In this document: piece by piece, positions 55,071-63,708 of the stretch
How the letters are laid out: the number at the start of each line of letters is the position of its first letter
How positions within the stretch are numbered: the stretch's first letter is position 1
Assembly: GCF_003382365.1 (NCBI RefSeq)
Contig: NZ_QTSU01000001.1
Location: 1,364,001 to 1,428,000 of the forward strand
Reading direction: 5' to 3'
Origin: Lysobacter silvisoli
Lineage (GTDB): Bacteria > Pseudomonadota > Gammaproteobacteria > Xanthomonadales > Xanthomonadaceae
DNA: 64,000 bases
Program-made: the position numbers and the translations under genes
Notes under the pieces: generated by a model
The model's input: only the letters and a program-made list of their open reading frames with translations
What the model was told of the DNA's origin: nothing
Database searches by the model: none

Positions 55071-55948
55071 CACTCCACCCCTTTGCGGCGCGCGTACCAA
55101 AGCAAACCGCTGGTGGCCGCGGTCATCAGCGCGAACAGCAGGAAGGCCACCGCCGAGGCGTTGCCCAGGTTCCACCACTTGAAGCCTTCTTCGTACATCA
55201 GGTACAGCACGCTGACCGTGCTCTGCAGCGGGCCGCCCTGGGTGATCACGTAGGGTTCGGCGAACAACTGGAAATAGCCGGCCAGGGTCAGGATGCCCAC
55301 CATCAGCAACACCGGGCCCAGCATCGGCAGGGTCACGTGGCGGAACTGGCGCCAGGGCGAAGCGCCGTCGATGCGCGCGGCTTCATACAGGTCCTCCGGT
55401 ATCGCCTGCAGACCGGCGAGGAAGATGATCATGTTGTAGCCGAAGTTCTTCCACACCGCGAACAGGATGATGGTCGGCATGGCCCAGGTCGGATCGCCCA
55501 GCCAATCGATCGGATCGATGCCCAGGCCCGACAGCGCCCAATTCACCAGGCCGTAGCGGGTGTGGAACAGATAGCGCCAGATCACCGCCACCGCCACCAC
55601 CGTGGTCACCACCGGCGCGAAATAGGCGGTACGGAAAAACGGCTTGAAAGTGCCCAATTTGGAATGCAGCAGCAAGGCCGCGCCCAGCGACACCGTCACC
55701 GACAAGGGCACGCCCACCGCCACGAAGTACAGGGTGTTGCCCAGCGCGCGCCAGAACAGCGGGTTCTGCAGCAGGTTGAGGTAGTTGTCGAAGCCGACGA
55801 AGCGCAGGTTGTCGGGGTTGGCCAGCGCGTAGATATCGAAGTCGGTCAGGCTCAGCGCGAACGCCGCCAGCACCGGCAAGCCGAAGAACACGCCGATCAC
55901 CGTCAGCGCGGGCGCGGCGAACACCCAACCGGCGGTGGAGGCCTTCAT
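55070..55948 (-). CDS. Sugar ABC transporter permease (MalF-type)
   Basis: A 292-residue inner-membrane permease of the CUT1 class. The start MKASTAGWVFAAPALTVIGVFF opens the first helix; the coupling loop is EAARIDGASPWRQFRHVTLPMLGP. FAEPYVITQGGP before the final helices is typical of UgpA/MalF. The ATG overlaps the stop codon of the binding-protein gene by 4 bases (ATGA), and its own stop overlaps the next permease. Only residues before it distinguish it from the longer E. coli MalF, as usual for the short UgpA-type. Confidence 0.93.
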   Translation of the reverse strand: MKASTAGWVFAAPALTVIGVFFGLPVLAAFALSLTDFDIYALANPDNLRFVGFDNYLNLLQNPLFWRALGNTLYFVAVGVPLSVTVSLGAALLLHSKLGTFKPFFRTAYFAPVVTTVVAVAVIWRYLFHTRYGLVNWALSGLGIDPIDWLGDPTWAMPTIILFAVWKNFGYNMIIFLAGLQAIPEDLYEAARIDGASPWRQFRHVTLPMLGPVLLMVGILTLAGYFQLFAEPYVITQGGPLQSTVSVLYLMYEEGFKWWNLGNASAVAFLLFALMTAATSGLLWYARRKGVE

Positions 55949-57276
55949 CGCCCGCTCCCGGCCGCGGCTTCGGCGCGGTGATCCAGCATCCAGCGGCGCT
56001 TTTCCAGGATGCGGTCGGCACGGCGGTCCAGTTCGGCGGCGGCCTCGTCCACGCTCAGGCGGCGGTTGGCCAGCAGTTCGCCCACCAGCTTGATCTCCAT
56101 GGCGATGCGCTCCCACTCCGGCACCTTGGGCGTGGGCTTGGCGCGTTCGAGCTGGTCGCGGAACGCGGCCGCGTACGGGTCGCGGGTCAGCGCTGGCGCG
56201 TTCCAGGCGCTGCGCCGTGGCGGCAGGTTGCCGGTGAGGCCGTGGAAGCGGATCTGTACGTCGGTGCGCGAGAGATATTCGACCAGCTTCCAGGCCGCGT
56301 CCTGCTTCTGCGAACTGCGGAACACCACGAAGCTGGCGCCGCCGGCCACCGAGGCGCCGGGGCCGTGCTCGCCGGGCAGCGGCATGGTCGTCCAATCGTC
56401 CTGCACGTCCGCCGGCAGGCGCTTGCGGAATTCGGCGATGTTCCAGGGGCCGTTGACGTAGTAGCTGAAATAGCCGCGGCCGAACTCGTTCCAGACGTTG
56501 GCGACCTGGGTGTTGGTCAGCGTCGGCGCCCAGCGCTGGTCGAAGGCTTCACGGTAAAACGTGAGCGCGCGCTTGAAGCCCGGGCTGCGGAAATTGCCGT
56601 AACGGCCGCCGTCGCGCAGCAGCGGTTCGGGCGCCTGGATGCCCAGGTTCAGCAGCGGCTCGGGCTCGTTCAAGGGCAGCAGGATCGCATAACGCTCCGG
56701 CCCCACTTCGCGCTTGATCGCGGCCATGGCGCGCTGCCATTCGGCCCAGGTCTTGGGCGGCTGCTTGATGCCGGCACGTTGGGCGATGTCGCGGCGGTAG
56801 AAAGGCAGCCGCGTTTCCACGTACCAGGGCACCGCGTACAGATGGCCCTCGACCATGCCGGTGTCCCAGGCGCCGTCGAAGTAGTCCGCGCGCGCCATGC
56901 TAGGCGTGGCCCCTACCCTCGCCTCCAGCGGCGCCAGCGCGTCCAGCAGCGCGAACTCGGGCACCCAGGTGTTGCCGATCGCGCACACGTCGGGCAGCGA
57001 GTCGCCGGCGAAGGCGGTGAGCAACTTTTCGTGCGCCGAGATGATCGGCATCTGCTGTACCTGCACGCGCAGGCCGGGGTTCTGGCGTTCGAATTCGGGA
57101 ATCAGCTGGGCGACGATTTCGCCTTCGTAGCCCATCGCCCAGAAACGGATCACCTGGCGCTCGTCCTGCTTGGCGCAGGCGGCCAGCAACAGGCACAGCA
57201 GCCCCAGCACCATCGCACCGGCCCAACGCAGACGCGCGGGCCGTGCGGGCGATGCCGTGGCGGATGCGCGGCTCAT
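55945..57276 (-). CDS. Sugar-binding ABC lipoprotein
   Basis: A 443-residue substrate-binding protein. The lipobox LLLAAC places the acyl-Cys near residue 35. The first lobe carries VIRFWAMGYEGEIVAQLIPEFERQNPGLRVQV, typical of CUT1 oligosaccharide binders; AWDTGMVEGHLYAVPWYVETRLPFYRRDIAQRAG and FRSSQKQDAAWKLVEYLSRTDVQ are conserved family segments. Ligand cannot be fixed, but the neighbourhood suggests a glucan oligosaccharide. The ATG at 57276 has GAGG upstream; a longer frame to 57357 overlaps the previous gene. It starts 7 bases after the glycosidase gene stop. Confidence 0.93.
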   Translation of the reverse strand: MSRASATASPARPARLRWAGAMVLGLLCLLLAACAKQDERQVIRFWAMGYEGEIVAQLIPEFERQNPGLRVQVQQMPIISAHEKLLTAFAGDSLPDVCAIGNTWVPEFALLDALAPLEARVGATPSMARADYFDGAWDTGMVEGHLYAVPWYVETRLPFYRRDIAQRAGIKQPPKTWAEWQRAMAAIKREVGPERYAILLPLNEPEPLLNLGIQAPEPLLRDGGRYGNFRSPGFKRALTFYREAFDQRWAPTLTNTQVANVWNEFGRGYFSYYVNGPWNIAEFRKRLPADVQDDWTTMPLPGEHGPGASVAGGASFVVFRSSQKQDAAWKLVEYLSRTDVQIRFHGLTGNLPPRRSAWNAPALTRDPYAAAFRDQLERAKPTPKVPEWERIAMEIKLVGELLANRRLSVDEAAAELDRRADRILEKRRWMLDHRAEAAAGSGR

Positions 57277-57283
57277 CCGCGCC

Positions 57284-58918
57284 TCACTTGGCCTGCGGCG
57301 GCGGCGTCTGCGAACTGTCGCCGCGGCCCACGCGCGACTCCGCCTCGCCCAGCGCACGCGCGGTGGCGGCGTCCTTTTCGGCCTGGGTCTGCGGCTTGGG
57401 CGTGGCCGGCGCGGCCGCCTCCTTGCCCGCCTCCGGCTTGGCCGGTTCCAGCCAGCCGCCCTTGAACCCCGCCCGCTCCAGGCCGCTGCGGATGTAGGGA
57501 TTGCGCTTCATCACGTTCCAGACGAAGTCGTTGCGGTAGTTGGAGATCATCGCCAGGATCGGGCCCTGGTCGATGCCGATGTAGTCGCTGGCCACCCAGC
57601 CCTGGTTCGGCACCAGGCGGCCGGTCTTGAGCGGAATGTCGTACTGGAAGCTGGGATTGAACGAATCCAGGAAGCCGTAGCTGGAATACAGGAACTCGCC
57701 GTAGCGCTCGTGCAGTTCCACCGTGGTGGGGATCACGATCTCCGGCGCGAACGGCAGCGAGGCGATCGCCGCGGTGGGCGCGATGGTGCCGTCGTCGAAG
57801 TTCTCGCGCAGGCCGGCGCCGCGCGCCGAGTAGTGGCGGAACTGGCGCTGTTCGCCGCGGTAGTCCTGCAGGGTCTGCTGCGGGCCGTCGCTGGCGGTCA
57901 GGCCCCACACCTCCGGGCCGTAGTCCTCCCACTTCATCGGGTTGGCGATGGCGTAGGCGCGCTGGGCGTAAGCGGCGCGGCGGCTGTTCTCGAAATAATC
58001 GATGCCGCGCTCGCGCATGTACTCGTCCTGGATGCCGCGGAAGTCGATCCAGACGTGGCTGTACTGGTGACCGAACAGCGGACCGAAGGCCAGGAACTCC
58101 TCGCCCTGGTACACGCCCCAGGTATCGTTGTAGGTGCGCGTCCACACCGTCCACGCGTCCGGGCTCACCGGATGCGTGGGCGAGCCCAGCGCCAGCACGT
58201 ACAGCAGCATGGCCTCGTTGTAGCCGGTCCAGTCGTGTTTGATGAAGCCGCTTTCCGGGAACCAGCCCATCGACACCAGCGGCGCGTTCTTCTGCAGCCA
58301 GTTCCAGTCCACGCGCTTGTACAGCGTATCGGCGATCTCGCGGATCTCCTTTTCGCGCGCGTCGTCGCGGTCGTAATAGGACTGCGCGAACAGCACGCCC
58401 ATCATCAGCAGCGCGGTGTCCACGCTCGACAGCTCCACCCAGCTGTTGTAGCGGGCGCCCGTCTGCATATCCAGAAAGTGGTAGTAGAAACCGTTGTAGG
58501 CACCCTTGCCGGTGCGCTGCGGGCCGCTGGGCAGGTCGCGGAAGAACTTCAGCGTCAGCAGGGTGCGGTCCACCGCCTGATTGCGGCTGACCCAGCCGTT
58601 CTCGATGCCGATGGGGTACGCGGTCAGGGCGAAGCCCACCGAGGCGATGCTGGCGAACGGCCGCGACGGATAGCGGTCCGGCGTGAGCCCGTTCTGCTCG
58701 TTGGTGGTGTCCCAGAAAAACTGGAAGGTGCGCCGCTCGATATCGCGGAACAGCGGCGGCAACTCCATCTTGGTCGCCTTCAGCGGCTCCACCTCCACCG
58801 TCCCCGACGCCGGCACCGGAAAGGTCTGGGTCTCCTGCTTGCAGCCCACGAACAGCGTCAGCGACGCCGTCAACAGAGCGGTGGCCAGGACACGCGGAGC
58901 GGAAGCGGTAGACGACAT
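57284..58918 (-). CDS. GH144-like 'glucoamylase' lipoprotein
   Basis: A 544-residue lipoprotein (lipobox LFVGC, Cys 26) consistent with the outer membrane or periplasm. The body has the Pfam 'glycoamylase' signature: RRTFQFFWDTTNEQNGLTPDRYPSRPFASIASVGFALTAYPIG, YYHFLDMQTGARYNSWVELSSVDTALLMMGVLFAQSYY and GWFPESGFIKHDWTGYNEAMLLYVLALGSPTHP; the middle holds ARGAGLRENFDDGTIAPTAAIASLPFAPEIVIPT. Family GH144 members of this type include endo-beta-1,2-glucanases, which is the basis for the substrate guess. The C-terminus is a charged Ala/Glu tail (about 500-544) of unclear role. A 120-base gap with a 12-bp hairpin precedes it. Confidence 0.8.
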   Translation of the reverse strand: MSSTASAPRVLATALLTASLTLFVGCKQETQTFPVPASGTVEVEPLKATKMELPPLFRDIERRTFQFFWDTTNEQNGLTPDRYPSRPFASIASVGFALTAYPIGIENGWVSRNQAVDRTLLTLKFFRDLPSGPQRTGKGAYNGFYYHFLDMQTGARYNSWVELSSVDTALLMMGVLFAQSYYDRDDAREKEIREIADTLYKRVDWNWLQKNAPLVSMGWFPESGFIKHDWTGYNEAMLLYVLALGSPTHPVSPDAWTVWTRTYNDTWGVYQGEEFLAFGPLFGHQYSHVWIDFRGIQDEYMRERGIDYFENSRRAAYAQRAYAIANPMKWEDYGPEVWGLTASDGPQQTLQDYRGEQRQFRHYSARGAGLRENFDDGTIAPTAAIASLPFAPEIVIPTTVELHERYGEFLYSSYGFLDSFNPSFQYDIPLKTGRLVPNQGWVASDYIGIDQGPILAMISNYRNDFVWNVMKRNPYIRSGLERAGFKGGWLEPAKPEAGKEAAAPATPKPQTQAEKDAATARALGEAESRVGRGDSSQTPPPQAK

Positions 58919-58998
58919 GAAACGGGGGGCCTGTGTAGGTGGGGCGGACGAAGCACGGCCGCGAATGGGGGTGGGTGTTGCGGGTGGTGCTAGGCCAG

Positions 58999-59029
58999 GC
59001 CTGCCGCCCCGGTGGGTGGGGCGGCAGGC
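58999..59029 (-). other. Strong intercistronic stem-loop
   Basis: A perfect 12-bp stem GCCTGCCGCCCC / GGGGCGGCAGGC with a 7-base loop, between the receptor stop (59039) and the GH144-like start (58918). There is no T run downstream on the minus strand. It likely stabilises the receptor message or limits read-through into the operon. Confidence 0.6.
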
Positions 59030-59038
59030 GGTGGCGGG

Positions 59039-62000
59039 TTACCAGCTGAAGCCCAGCGACAGCTTGAAGGTACGGGTATAACCGGTGATGTCGTCGTTGT
59101 GGTTGCCGAAGTTGGGGTTTTCCACGCCGTTCACACCACGGAACGTCTCGAAGCCGCTCCAGTTGCGGTGATTGGTCACGTTGAGGATATCGCCGCGCAC
59201 GCGCACCTTCAGGTCGGTGCCCGTGTCCCATTCCTTCTGCACCGCGATGTCCCACTGGAAGAACTTGGCGTCGTCGAAGTACTCGGCCTTGAAGGTGCCG
59301 TTGGCGCAGCCGTCCTGGCCCGGCAGCGTCGCCGCCATACAGTTCAGCGAGTCCTTCGCCACCGGGCTGGTCACCACCACCTTGGTCGAGAAGGTCATGC
59401 CCCAATTCGAGTAGATGCCGGTGCCGACGAAGCGGTGCTTGGCGATGCCGATCGACGGCACCCAGGGGTGATCGTCCAGGTTCGGATAATCGAACACGTA
59501 GTGCTCGTCGGAATTTGCCGCGTTGATGCGGTTCTCTTCGGCGTCGGTGTACGTGTAGGCCAGGGTGACGCCCCAGGGCGACTCTGCCGTGAACGGCTTT
59601 TCCGCCGACAGCAGCAACTGGTTCATGCGCGTCTCGACGCCGTTATCGGCCTTGATCAGCGAACCGAAGCCGGGAATCGGCTGGCCGAACGGCGCGCCGC
59701 CGAAGGTGCGGCCCGGACCGTAGAACGTGCCGTCCGGATAGCGGTTACCCAGGGAGAAGATGATGCCGTCATGGCTGCGGATATGGACCACCGACACCGA
59801 GGTGTTCCAGTCGTTGCCGAACATGGGGAACGTGTTGCGCATGCCCAGGCTGAACTGATCCGAGTACGGCACCTTGATGTCGTTGTTGATCAGGTTGACC
59901 TCCGAACCCAGGTTCGGGTTGGCGGCCACCAGCGCGTACAACTCCTGCGGATTTAGGTACTTCGGGTCCCAAGCAAAACAGGTGGTGTTGTTCACCGCGC
60001 ATGGGTTGCCCGGCGTGTTGAACAACAGCGTGTACGACGGGTAGGTGCTCTTGGAGCGCTCAAGCGCGATGTAATCGAATAGGTTGCGGTCGTAGGCGCG
60101 GCCCGCGCCGCCGAAGATCACATGACGCTGATCGGCGAACAGATCATAGGAGAAGCCCAGACGCGGCTGCCAGGCGTTCTTGAACGCCTTGCGGTTGCTG
60201 CCGTTGCTGATGTAGTCCTCGATGTCGTAGTCCACGTTGGCGTTGTGGATGTTCGACCAGGAACGCAGCGCCGAGGCCAGGTTGGCCGGGGTCACGTAGT
60301 TCTCGTAGCTGGGTGTGGTCTCGTAGTCGTAACGCAGGCCCAGGTTCAGCGTGAGCTTTTCGTTGACCTCCCAGTCGTCCTGGAAGTAGATGCCGTACTG
60401 CTTGTTGTCCGAACTGATGTTGCGGTCGCCCACGCCCGGCAGCGGCGCGCCGAAGCGCACCTGATAAGGCTGGAAGGCCGCCAGCGAGGTGCGGCCGGCG
60501 TCGACGTTGGCGGGCAGATTGATCGAGTACTGCGGGTTATACGGCTGCTGCTCGAAGGAATTGATCTCGATGGACTTGTACTTGAAGCCCATCTTCATTG
60601 TGTGGCCTTCAATACCAGTGAAGGTCAGGTCGTCCTGAAAGCCCCAGCCCTTCTGGCCCTTCTCCTGGTAATCCTGGCCACCGCCGACGTTCAGCACGGC
60701 GCCGCGGTTGCGGTTCTGGACCAGGAAGCCGGGGCCGATGGAGATGGCGCGCGGGCTGAACCTGTCGTCCTCATAGGTGATGTGGGCATCGTTCAACCAG
60801 TTGATGCCGCTCCACTGGTAGCGCAGGTCGTAGCGCGTGCTCTCGTTGTCGTTGGTCTTGCCGTAGCCCTCGGTATCGCGACCGCCGATGTTCTTGATCT
60901 CGCTTTCGTCGCGCTTCTTGGCCGAAAGCTCGAACAGATGAGCGTCGCCCGGCTGCCAGGTCAACTTGCCGAACCACAGGTCCTCATCGAACGGGGCGGA
61001 TGTGGGGCCGGTCAGCGCCGCCAGATCCGGTGTCAGCGTGTAACCCGTTTCGAGCGAGCCTGCGCTGATGGTCTGCGGAATCTGGAACTCCTTCTTCTCA
61101 TAGGTCGTGAAGAAGAACAGACGGTCCTGAATGATGGGACCACCGAAGGCCGCGCCGTATTGCGTCTCGCCCGAAGGCGCCTTGCGACCCGAACGCTCTT
61201 CGGCCGGCGTCGGCGCACGCCAGCTGGGCGTGTTGTAGCGGTCCCAGAAGAAGTCGCCGTGGAACTCGTTGGTACCCGACTTGGTCACGGCGGTGATGGC
61301 CGCGCTGCTGATCTGGTCGTACTCGGCCTTGTAGTTGGACGTGATGACCTTGTACTCGCCGATCGCCAGCTGCGGGAACGGATTGCCGCGACTGGCATCC
61401 TGGCCGGAGATGCCGCCTTTGAGCACGTAGTTCTTCTGTCCGACGCCATCGATGAACACGTTGATGCCGTTGGCGGCTTGTGCGCCGCTGCGAAGCTGGG
61501 TCGTGCCGTCGTTCTTGGTATCGAAAATAATGCCCGGCACGATGTCCGCGAACGCCAGGAAGTTGCGCGAGGTCTGCGGCAGCGCCTCGATCTGCTGCTG
61601 GCTGATGTAGGTCGCCACTTCCGAGGTCTTGGTCTCGAACACCGGCGCCGCGGTAACGGTCACCGTATCGATCTCCGTCGCATCCGGCGCCGGTGCCGCG
61701 GTCTCGGCCACGCCGCCCGCGGACAGGTTCAAGGTCGCCGTCTGACCGACCATCAAGGTCACGGTCTTGGAACTGGTCTGCCCGCCCGCGCTGACGTCGA
61801 TGCGGTAGGTACCCGGTGGCAGGCCGGCCACGGAATAGCTGCCGCTGGCGGTGGACTGCACCGACCGTGTCAGGCCGGTCGCTGTATTGGTCGCGGTGAT
61901 CTTGGCATCCGTAGCCGGCGCCGAATCAACAGTGACCTGACCACGCACAGTGGCCGCGGTGGATTGCGCAAAGGCCGCGGGGGCGGCCATCGCCAGGCAG

Positions 62001-62065
62001 CTGGCCAGGGCGCAGGCCAACAGTCTGCGCGTGGGCCGGCGGGTGGAACGAATGTACGGCTTCAT
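59039..62065 (-). CDS. TonB-dependent receptor, Oar/CarboxypepD-type
   Basis: A 1008-residue outer-membrane receptor. Signal peptide residues 1-34 (AMAAPAAFAQ); a CarboxypepD_reg-like domain follows (about 36-115, TVRGQVTVDSAPATDAKITATNTATGLTRSVQSTASGSYSVAGLPPGTYRI), typical of Oar-class receptors; the plug ([24 protein letters not shown]... QTSRNFLAFADIVPG) and a large beta-barrel ending in the terminal aromatic signature KLSLGFSW. The TonB box is likely in EIDTVTVTA. Such receptors head carbohydrate-utilisation loci (CUT) in Xanthomonas. GGAGAGAGG stands before the ATG; the frame to 62533 belongs to no gene. A LacI-type operator lies 39 bases upstream. Confidence 0.93.
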   Translation of the reverse strand: MKPYIRSTRRPTRRLLACALASCLAMAAPAAFAQSTAATVRGQVTVDSAPATDAKITATNTATGLTRSVQSTASGSYSVAGLPPGTYRIDVSAGGQTSSKTVTLMVGQTATLNLSAGGVAETAAPAPDATEIDTVTVTAAPVFETKTSEVATYISQQQIEALPQTSRNFLAFADIVPGIIFDTKNDGTTQLRSGAQAANGINVFIDGVGQKNYVLKGGISGQDASRGNPFPQLAIGEYKVITSNYKAEYDQISSAAITAVTKSGTNEFHGDFFWDRYNTPSWRAPTPAEERSGRKAPSGETQYGAAFGGPIIQDRLFFFTTYEKKEFQIPQTISAGSLETGYTLTPDLAALTGPTSAPFDEDLWFGKLTWQPGDAHLFELSAKKRDESEIKNIGGRDTEGYGKTNDNESTRYDLRYQWSGINWLNDAHITYEDDRFSPRAISIGPGFLVQNRNRGAVLNVGGGQDYQEKGQKGWGFQDDLTFTGIEGHTMKMGFKYKSIEINSFEQQPYNPQYSINLPANVDAGRTSLAAFQPYQVRFGAPLPGVGDRNISSDNKQYGIYFQDDWEVNEKLTLNLGLRYDYETTPSYENYVTPANLASALRSWSNIHNANVDYDIEDYISNGSNRKAFKNAWQPRLGFSYDLFADQRHVIFGGAGRAYDRNLFDYIALERSKSTYPSYTLLFNTPGNPCAVNNTTCFAWDPKYLNPQELYALVAANPNLGSEVNLINNDIKVPYSDQFSLGMRNTFPMFGNDWNTSVSVVHIRSHDGIIFSLGNRYPDGTFYGPGRTFGGAPFGQPIPGFGSLIKADNGVETRMNQLLLSAEKPFTAESPWGVTLAYTYTDAEENRINAANSDEHYVFDYPNLDDHPWVPSIGIAKHRFVGTGIYSNWGMTFSTKVVVTSPVAKDSLNCMAATLPGQDGCANGTFKAEYFDDAKFFQWDIAVQKEWDTGTDLKVRVRGDILNVTNHRNWSGFETFRGVNGVENPNFGNHNDDITGYTRTFKLSLGFSW

Positions 62066-62103
62066 ATGCTTTCCCTCTCTCCAAAGAAGCATTCGAGCTG
62101 AGT

Positions 62104-62117
62104 TGTAAACGGTTACA
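62104..62117. promoter_or_regulatory. LacI-type operator upstream of the receptor gene
   Basis: TGTAAACGGTTACA, a near palindrome with a CG centre, as recognised by many LacI-family regulators. It lies 39 bases before the TonB-dependent receptor start. A near copy, TGTAAACGTTTTCA, is at 63212-63225 upstream of the LacI gene. Confidence 0.65.
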
Positions 62118-62126
62118 TCGACGCAC

Positions 62127-62164
62127 AAAAAAAGGTCATGCCCGGCGCTCAGCGGCGTTCGGGC
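62127..62164 (-). terminator. Intrinsic terminator of the LacI gene
   Basis: On the minus strand GCCCGAACGCC...GGCGCCGGGC forms an imperfect stem followed by ATGACC and a seven-base T run. It overlaps the last codons of the LacI gene. Confidence 0.5.
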
Positions 62165-63171
62165 TCCGGCGCGCTGGAGGCGCGCTCGATCAATTCCGGA
62201 CGCAGGGCCTCGCGTCCCTGGGCCTCGACCTCGGCCGTGTCGCCGGCGATCTGCGCCAGCAGCAGCCGTGCCGCGCGCGCGCCCAGTTCGGCGATATTGA
62301 CCCGCATGGTGGTCAAGGTCGGGTGGACGTAGCGCGCGAGCGGGATATCGTCGAAGCCGGCCAGGGCGATATCGGCGGGCACGTTCACCCCGCCCTGCGC
62401 GAACACGAACAAGCAACCCAAGGCCATCATGTCGTTGGCCGCGAACACGGCATCGGGCCGGTGCTTGGACGACAAGATTTCCAGACCGGCCTGATGACCG
62501 GAGGCTTCGTCGAAGTCGCCCGGCAGCACCCACTCTTCGGCATCCGGCAACAGGCGCTGCAGCGCATCGCGATAGCCGCGCAGGCGCTCGTGCGCGTCGA
62601 AGTTGTCGCTGGGGCCGGCGATGAAGGCGATGCGGCGGTGGCCCGAGGCCACCAGGTGCTCGACCATCGCCACCGCGCCGCCGTAGTTGTCCACATGCAG
62701 CGAGGCGACGCCGGCGGTGGCGTGCTGGGTGTTGATCAGTACGGTGGGCAGCGTGGGCGCCAGCTCTTCAGCCAGCGGGCCGGGCGTGGCCACGAACGGC
62801 GACATCACCAGCAGGCCGTCCACGCGCCCGCGCATCGCGCGCAGTGCGGCGCCCTGCTCTTCCGGATGGCCGTGGTAGCTCGACACCAGCAGGTGCAGTC
62901 GGTGCTCGCGCGCCACCTGATCGATGCCGCGCACCAATTCGGAGAAGAACTCGCCGTGCAGGTCCGGCAGCACCACGCCCAGGGTCTGGGTGCGGCGGCT
63001 GCTGAGGCTGCGCGCCGCGGCGTGCGGCGTGTAGCGCAGCTCGTTGGCGGCGGCCAGCACCCGGCGACGGACCTCCTCGGCCACGTTGCCGTGTCCGTTC
63101 AAGGCCCGGGAGACGGTGGCCACCGATACCTGGGCCACGCGCGCCACGTCTTTGATGGTTACGCTGCTCAC
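62149..63171 (-). CDS. LacI-family transcription repressor
   Basis: A 340-residue regulator starting at GTG: the HTH is VTIKDVARVAQVSVATVSRALNGHGNVAEEVRRRV, with the hinge helix AARSLSSRRTQ. The periplasmic-binding-like domain follows (LGVVLPDLHGEFFSELVRGIDQVAREHRLHLLVSSYHG; GGVNVPADIALAGFDDIPLARYVHP). It is divergent in location from none of its targets: the receptor gene lies 83 bases downstream on the same strand, under its own operator. It probably senses a sugar released from the polymer. RBS is GAGGAC or GGAGGGG. Confidence 0.93.
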   Translation of the reverse strand: MSSVTIKDVARVAQVSVATVSRALNGHGNVAEEVRRRVLAAANELRYTPHAAARSLSSRRTQTLGVVLPDLHGEFFSELVRGIDQVAREHRLHLLVSSYHGHPEEQGAALRAMRGRVDGLLVMSPFVATPGPLAEELAPTLPTVLINTQHATAGVASLHVDNYGGAVAMVEHLVASGHRRIAFIAGPSDNFDAHERLRGYRDALQRLLPDAEEWVLPGDFDEASGHQAGLEILSSKHRPDAVFAANDMMALGCLFVFAQGGVNVPADIALAGFDDIPLARYVHPTLTTMRVNIAELGARAARLLLAQIAGDTAEVEAQGREALRPELIERASSAPEPERR

Positions 63172-63211
63172 GTCCTCGACCGCCCCTCCGCGGTTGGGAT
63201 GCCTGAACGAC

Positions 63212-63225
63212 TGTAAACGTTTTCA
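63212..63225. promoter_or_regulatory. LacI-type operator upstream of the LacI gene
   Basis: TGTAAACGTTTTCA, an inverted repeat with one mismatch from a TGWAAACGTTTWCA-type operator, 40 bases before the GTG start of the regulator gene. Together with 62104-62117 it suggests autoregulation and repression of the sugar operon. Confidence 0.65.
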
Positions 63226-63420
63226 ATCGGCGATGTAAAGTTGCCGTTATGAGCGCGACACAACCGGGTCATGTTGCATGGCAACAGATTCGAGCGCCTG
63301 GGTATCCCCGAATTGTGGCCGATTTGGAAGCGACTGTTGCGGGCGCTGGCGGGATTCTCGTCGGGCGCTGCGATAACCGCATCGCAATCCGATCAGAAAT
63401 CCCGCACCGGCGTAGCCGCC

Positions 63421-63708
63421 CTACTCCCCAGGCGCCCTGGCCTTGATCGCCAACGCATGAATATCCGTAGTCATCAACTCCCCCACCGCCGCATACACCG
63501 CGCGGTGCCGCGCGATCGGGTTCAAGCCGGCGAAGGCCGCGCTGACGATGTCGACGTTGAAGTGCCCGCGGCCGTCGCGGGCGCCTTCGTGACCGGCGTG
63601 GCGGTGGCTGTCGTCCACCACCTCCAGCGATAGCGGCGCCAGCGCGGCTTCCAGGGCGGCGCGAATGGCGGCCACGCGCTGCTCGCGCGGCAGCGGGCCG
63701 GCGCTCAC
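63421..63708 (-). CDS. bolA: BolA family protein
   Basis: A 95-residue protein with GTG start: it has [35 protein letters not shown] and [42 protein letters not shown], the BolA fold and signature with the conserved C-terminal His of the helix-turn-helix-like face. BolA proteins partner with monothiol glutaredoxins in iron-sulfur and stress pathways. Its start overlaps the stop codon of the yciI-like gene upstream by 4 bases (GTGA), so they are translationally coupled. Downstream of it (63172-63420, 249 bases) no gene is seen. Confidence 0.92.
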   Translation of the reverse strand: MSAGPLPREQRVAAIRAALEAALAPLSLEVVDDSHRHAGHEGARDGRGHFNVDIVSAAFAGLNPIARHRAVYAAVGELMTTDIHALAIKARAPGE

